NCBI GenBank assembly: GCA_004151065.3
Contig: NWUY0303891229.1
Location: 1-10,821, forward strand
Length of the DNA: 10,821 nt
Source of the DNA: Larix sibirica
Lineage: Eukaryota > Streptophyta > Pinopsida > Pinales > Pinaceae
Direction of reading: 5' to 3'
Part shown: piece by piece, positions 7,790-10,821 of the stretch
How positions within the stretch are numbered: the first letter of the stretch is position 1
How the letters are laid out: every line of letters begins with the position of its first letter
The notes under the pieces: model-generated
The model's database searches: none
What the model was told of the DNA's origin: nothing
What the model saw: only the letters and a program-made list of their open reading frames with translations
Program-made: the position numbers and the translations under genes

Positions 7790-8982
7790 GGTCACTTTGA
7801 GTTAATCAAAGCTATATGGGGATTAGATCCAGACAAGGCCCCAAGATAGGATGGTTTCTCCATCCAGTTTTATCATACTTGTTGGCACATTGTCAAAAAG
7901 GATTCGAAATGAATGTTGTCACATTCTTAATGAAAATTCAAGATAGGGTGAAACACCAACCACTTTTCTTGCTCGTTCCAAAATAAATAAACCAATCTAC
8001 TTTCTCAAGATTGTAACATATGTCCTTGTGCAACTCATATTACAAAATGATGATGAGAAAATGGCATATAGAATAAAAAGCATTCATTCTCAAATTATAT
8101 ATGAGAACCAAAGTGACTTTCTTTAGAAGAGATACATTATTGATGATATAAAGTAAAATAAGTCAAACATTCCAACCAAGCAAATAAAAAAAAAGAACAT
8201 GATAATCAAATTAGACATGGCCAAGGCTTTTGACCAAGTAAAGCACTCTTTCCTTTAGGTTGTTCTAAAATTTGGGCTTGTTAACTCCTTCGTTCAATGG
8301 ATCAAAGCATGTATACATGGTATCCTTCTATAGCCCATTTAGTTAACAAGAGGCCCACTGACTTCTTTAAAAAGTAATAGGGGTCTTTGTTAGGGTTGCC
8401 CTCTTTCTCCACTTATTTACATCATTACAGTAGACTCCTTAAGTAGAAGGTTCAAATATGAGAAAACAATAGATTGTCTTCATGGAATCACCTTTGCTCA
8501 AGGGGTGAAAACTATTAACCATTCTCAATTTGCAAATGACACGTGTTATTAAGGGGAGCTTCTACCATTATAGCCTCTTGCTTCAAGTCAATTCTAGATT
8601 CATGTTTAGATGCTTCTGGGGAAAGACAATTAGTGGTAAATGTCAAATATATGGTTCAAATCTGAATGAACAATTATTGACCATATCTAGAATTTTGGAA
8701 TTTTCTTCTTCCACAACTTGGGCATCATTTAAATCCCCGATAATGTAAATTTACCTCAATAATCCTATAGTAGCAATTTCGTAAGGAATTAACAGCAAGA
8801 TCAAAGGAAAATTTCAACAATGGGTTTCGCAGTGGTTAAATCCAACTAGAAGAATTGTTCTCATCAAATCTATTATCTTAGTGGCATCAATATATCAATG
8901 CTCAACTTTGTTAGTGCCCATAGAAGTAATGCAACATATTGCAAAAGAAATAAGAGCACAAACAAAGAAAAACAAACACTAA
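7790..8982 (+). pseudogene. LINE reverse transcriptase domain (copy B)
   Basis: Frame 2 gives LIKAIWGLDPDKAPR*DGF (about 7803-7858); copy A reads APGQDGF here, so the TAG at 7847 replaces a glutamine. The fingers are badly broken, with frame 1 pieces (about 7951-8060: FLLVPK, MSLCNSYYKM) and then frame 3 from 8055. Frame 3 carries MIIKLDMAKAFDQVKHSFL (8199-8255) and GCPLSPLIYI (about 8394-8423) and reaches FANDT at 8529-8543. There the first aspartate of the FADD catalytic box is asparagine (AAT for GAT). Frame 1 (about 8600-8982) gives GKCQIYGSNLN, a shortened FK..GIP box and NPTRRIVLIKSIILVAS. The TAG at 8391-8393 is opposite CAG in copy A (719-721). The enzyme is certainly inactive. Confidence 0.9.
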
Positions 8983-8986
8983 AAAA

Positions 8987-9760
8987 ATTCATTCAATTAA
9001 GTGGATTGTGGTAAGAGCACCAAAAGATAATGGAGGGGTGGATATAAAAGACCCAATCTTGATGAACATCGCTTTAGGAGCTAAGGTGGTTTGGAGATTA
9101 ATAACAAGAAAAATAGAATGGTGGAGTTAACAAGTGTTACTCAAAAAATATTTTCAAGGGAAAAGAAATATATGCCTCAATTTTGGTAAAGAGGATCGCC
9201 AATATAGTGTTTATGTAAGACAATAATTCCTTTTATTCAATCCAAACTAACATGGATCCTAGGTAATACCAAGTTTATCAGTATTTGGGATCATGGGATC
9301 ATGGGAAATCCACTTCTCATTCAAAATCAAGATCTTTTAGTATTGAAAAAAGTGGATGGATAATTCAAGAATGAAAAGTCTTTTTAAATCTCTAAATGGT
9401 CAAAGGATAAAACACGATGGTTGAGTTGAGCGCATCTTTCTCCTCTAGCACATTTAGTTCCTCTCATCCATACATTATTCTCCCTCTTCAAGGATGCACC
9501 CCAACTGATTTCTCAATTTCCTAATTCTCAATATAATTAGGCTACAATGAATAGCTGATCAATTTGCCACTTCCACCCTTCTTTAGGATACAGACGCATG
9601 TCTAGAATGGAAAAGGCCTACCGAGAATAAATACCTTTTGTTGCACACTAGTTCACAACAAATTGTTGACGGCTGAAAATCTACAAAAACATAGTATTAA
9701 TGGTCGATCCAAATTTGCCTTGTGCAACACAAATGAGGAAAAGCAAAATGAAACAAAGGA
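8987..9760 (+). pseudogene. LINE ORF2 C-terminal region with half a zf-RVT domain (copy B)
   Basis: Frame 2 (8987-9226) reads IKWIVVRAPKDNGGVDIKDP and ILMNIALGAKVVWRLIT, then KYFQGKRN, the GG..I.D..LMN.A.GAK.LWR linker of this LINE group; a TAA sits at 9128. Frame 1 (9220-9540) gives IQSKLTWILGNTKFISIWDH and LAHLVPLIHTLFSLFKDAP. Frame 3 then holds the start of the zf-RVT domain: INTFCCTLVHNKLLTAENLQ and INGRSKFALCNTNEE (about 9630-9746). The first cysteine of the C-x2-C pair is phenylalanine. The second half of the finger (H and C ligands) is absent, so the element is cut here. Confidence 0.8.
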
Positions 9761-9799
9761 ATACAAAAATCAAATTGTTGCAATATCTTTGTGTCACCT

Positions 9800-10639
9800 C
9801 TATGTCTCATGTGGTGGAGTGATGATGGCATGTTCTTCAACCCAACTTTTAGGTTCGCTCTCAACTGGTGTGTGGTTTCCCTTTGCTTCTTGATGAAGTT
9901 TCGATGATGTTCGAAAGGTTGATCTTTGATCTTCCTCTAAATCTGCTCCACATGTTGTTTCACCACCACCAATCCCATCTCCCATCTCCTTTGTAGTGAT
10001 CTCAAACTCACCAACAAAGAAGCTTGGGTGTTCAAGAGTATATTCGCTCTCCACATTGTCAACAATATCTTGCATTGTGGCTTGGCCTTCCATTCTGCAA
10101 TGTTCTTCAGTGTCCTTGGTAGTCTTAGGATCAATATTCTTGGAGTCTCTCCTTGAAGAAAACCCAAAGAATATCATAATGCTTGAATATGCAAATGGCT
10201 TTGCTTACTCTTCACCTTTGGTTCTCTTGTCTTCCTCTTTGCTTGGAGTGGGTTATCTATAGCTTCCTCTTGATTTCACCTTGTCCTGGTAGTCACGGTA
10301 ATCTATGAAGCTCACATGTCTTTTGCATTCCTCACTCGGGACCATGTAATTTGCAAGTCGAACCTCCAATGGTGCAACTTCTTCAAACTTCCTTGCTAAA
10401 TCAACTTTTGATCTAGCCACTGGTGGTTCAGGCCATTGGTATTCATCTCTGTATATGAAGTGACAGGAAGAGTTGCAAGTTGGTTCTTCATCCATGGAGT
10501 TGTACTCTTCTCCATATAGCTCATAATCATCTTCTTCAACTCCAATAGGTACCAACCTCATGGATGAAAACTTCTCTTATTCAGGCAATGGATAGCTTAA
10601 TGACCTTTGGAATATTTTTCTCTGGACTTCAAGAAGAAA
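9800..10639 (-). pseudogene. Unrecognised acidic protein, one long frame with three TAA codons
   Basis: I do not recognise this protein. A single minus-strand frame runs from 10639 to a TAG at 9800-9802, 280 codons interrupted only by TAA at 10577-10579, 10253-10255 and 10205-10207, with no frameshift. The longest uninterrupted parts start at ATG 10561 (102 codons) and ATG 10177 (125 codons). In order it has a short basic lead (RKIFQRSLSYPLPE), an acidic box (VEEDDYELYGEEYNSMDEEP), an aromatic-proline stretch (YQWPEPPVARSKVDLARKFE), a charged middle (RHVSFIDYRDYQDKVKSRGS) and a hydrophilic C-terminus rich in E, T and G. No signal peptide, membrane segment or zinc site is seen. It may be an exon or retroposed copy of a host gene, or a gag-like ORF of an unknown element. 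It abuts the broken 3' end of LINE copy B. Confidence 0.5.
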
Positions 10640-10821
10640 TTACAACCTACAGGTGCATAGGACCATGCTTTAACACCACTATAATGCACTCAACCCCCTA
10701 TTAGGCACACTAACTCAGAATTACAGAAAACTTGGACTCACCATAGATGGATTTGACACAAGACTAACAACTTAGTCTTAGTGAGGATGGATTAGACACA
10801 CCTAAAGGCTGCAAATAAGGT
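10640..10821. other. Non-coding edge with a small hairpin and short direct repeats
   Basis: No gene is visible. A perfect 8-base inverted repeat, AAGACTAA and TTAGTCTT with a CAAC loop, spans 10760-10779. Two similar strings, GATGGATTTGACACA (about 10746-10760) and GATGGATTAGACACA (about 10786-10800), flank it about 40 bases apart. These could be a chance arrangement or a small footprint at an insertion edge. Confidence 0.5.

Larger units (their letters stand above)
5037..9760 (+). mobile_element. LINE copy B, nearly complete, ORF1 and ORF2, decayed
   Basis: This is a plant L1-like non-LTR retrotransposon with all expected parts in order: ORF1 (N-terminal region, DUF4283-like core, CCHC knuckle, repeat-bearing linker, basic tail), then ORF2 (endonuclease/exonuclease/phosphatase domain, linker, reverse transcriptase, zf-RVT). 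About 4.7 kb is recognisable. Every part is broken by stops and frameshifts. Homology ends inside the zf-RVT domain near 9745, and no poly(A) tail or 3' UTR is seen, so the 3' end has been lost by deletion, rearrangement or insertion of the sequence that follows. It is the same family as copy A at 1-2640 but clearly diverged from it. Confidence 0.9.

Noticed and set aside
9937-10167. Second minus-strand frame of 76 codons
   Set aside because: It overlaps the 280-codon minus-strand frame in another phase and shows no recognisable motif.
9996-10262. Plus-strand frame of 88 codons
   Set aside because: It lies opposite the longer minus-strand frame (9800-10639), has no domain, and its serine- and leucine-rich composition is what the reverse of an acidic, glutamate-rich sequence produces.
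1-10821. LTR retrotransposon or pararetrovirus
   Set aside because: No long terminal repeats, protease, integrase, primer-binding site or polypurine tract was seen. The RT motifs, endonuclease and zf-RVT domain are of LINE type.
1-10821. tRNA, rRNA or other RNA genes
   Set aside because: No cloverleaf, A/B box pair or conserved rRNA stretch was seen by eye on either strand; a covariance-model scan was not possible.

Overview
The window looks like repeat-rich nuclear DNA of a seed plant, most likely a gymnosperm such as a conifer. It is A+T-rich, has no intact gene, and is dominated by decayed non-LTR retrotransposons (LINEs) with the plant layout: ORF1 with a DUF4283-like domain and CCHC knuckle, then ORF2 with endonuclease, reverse transcriptase and a zf-RVT domain. 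Taxon and family names come from recognising motifs by eye, not from a search.

Layout on the + strand. (1) 1-2640: the 3' part of a LINE ORF2 (copy A), cut by the window edge, with reverse transcriptase (FADD box intact), a zf-RVT domain and a C-terminal tail. It is broken by stops and frameshifts. (2) 2641-3883: a second decayed coding sequence, not LINE-like, whose C-terminal half is heptad-rich (coiled coil). It ends in a 3' UTR with AATAAA and a short poly(A) tract, so it looks like a retroposed transcript. (3) 3884-5036: A+T-rich DNA with no gene, containing an imperfect tandem duplication (4104-4320) and probably the 5' leader of the next LINE. (4) 5037-about 9750: an almost complete second LINE (copy B) with ORF1 (DUF4283-like core, CCHC knuckle, an 18-residue tandem repeat and a basic tail) followed by ORF2 (endonuclease with GDFN, reverse transcriptase, zf-RVT). 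It has many stops and frameshifts, and catalytic residues are changed in both enzymes. It stops in the middle of the zinc finger. (5) 9800-10639, minus strand: a 280-codon reading frame for an acidic protein I do not recognise. It has three internal TAA codons but no frameshift, so it is better preserved than the LINEs. (6) 10640-10821: no gene; a small hairpin and short direct repeats.

Nothing here is likely to make a working protein as it stands. In its active form the LINE would work by ORF1 binding the RNA, the ORF2 endonuclease nicking target DNA and the reverse transcriptase copying the RNA into the nick. The parts that deserve a second look are the coiled-coil retrosequence at 2641-3883, the unknown minus-strand frame at 9800-10639, and the junctions that bound them.
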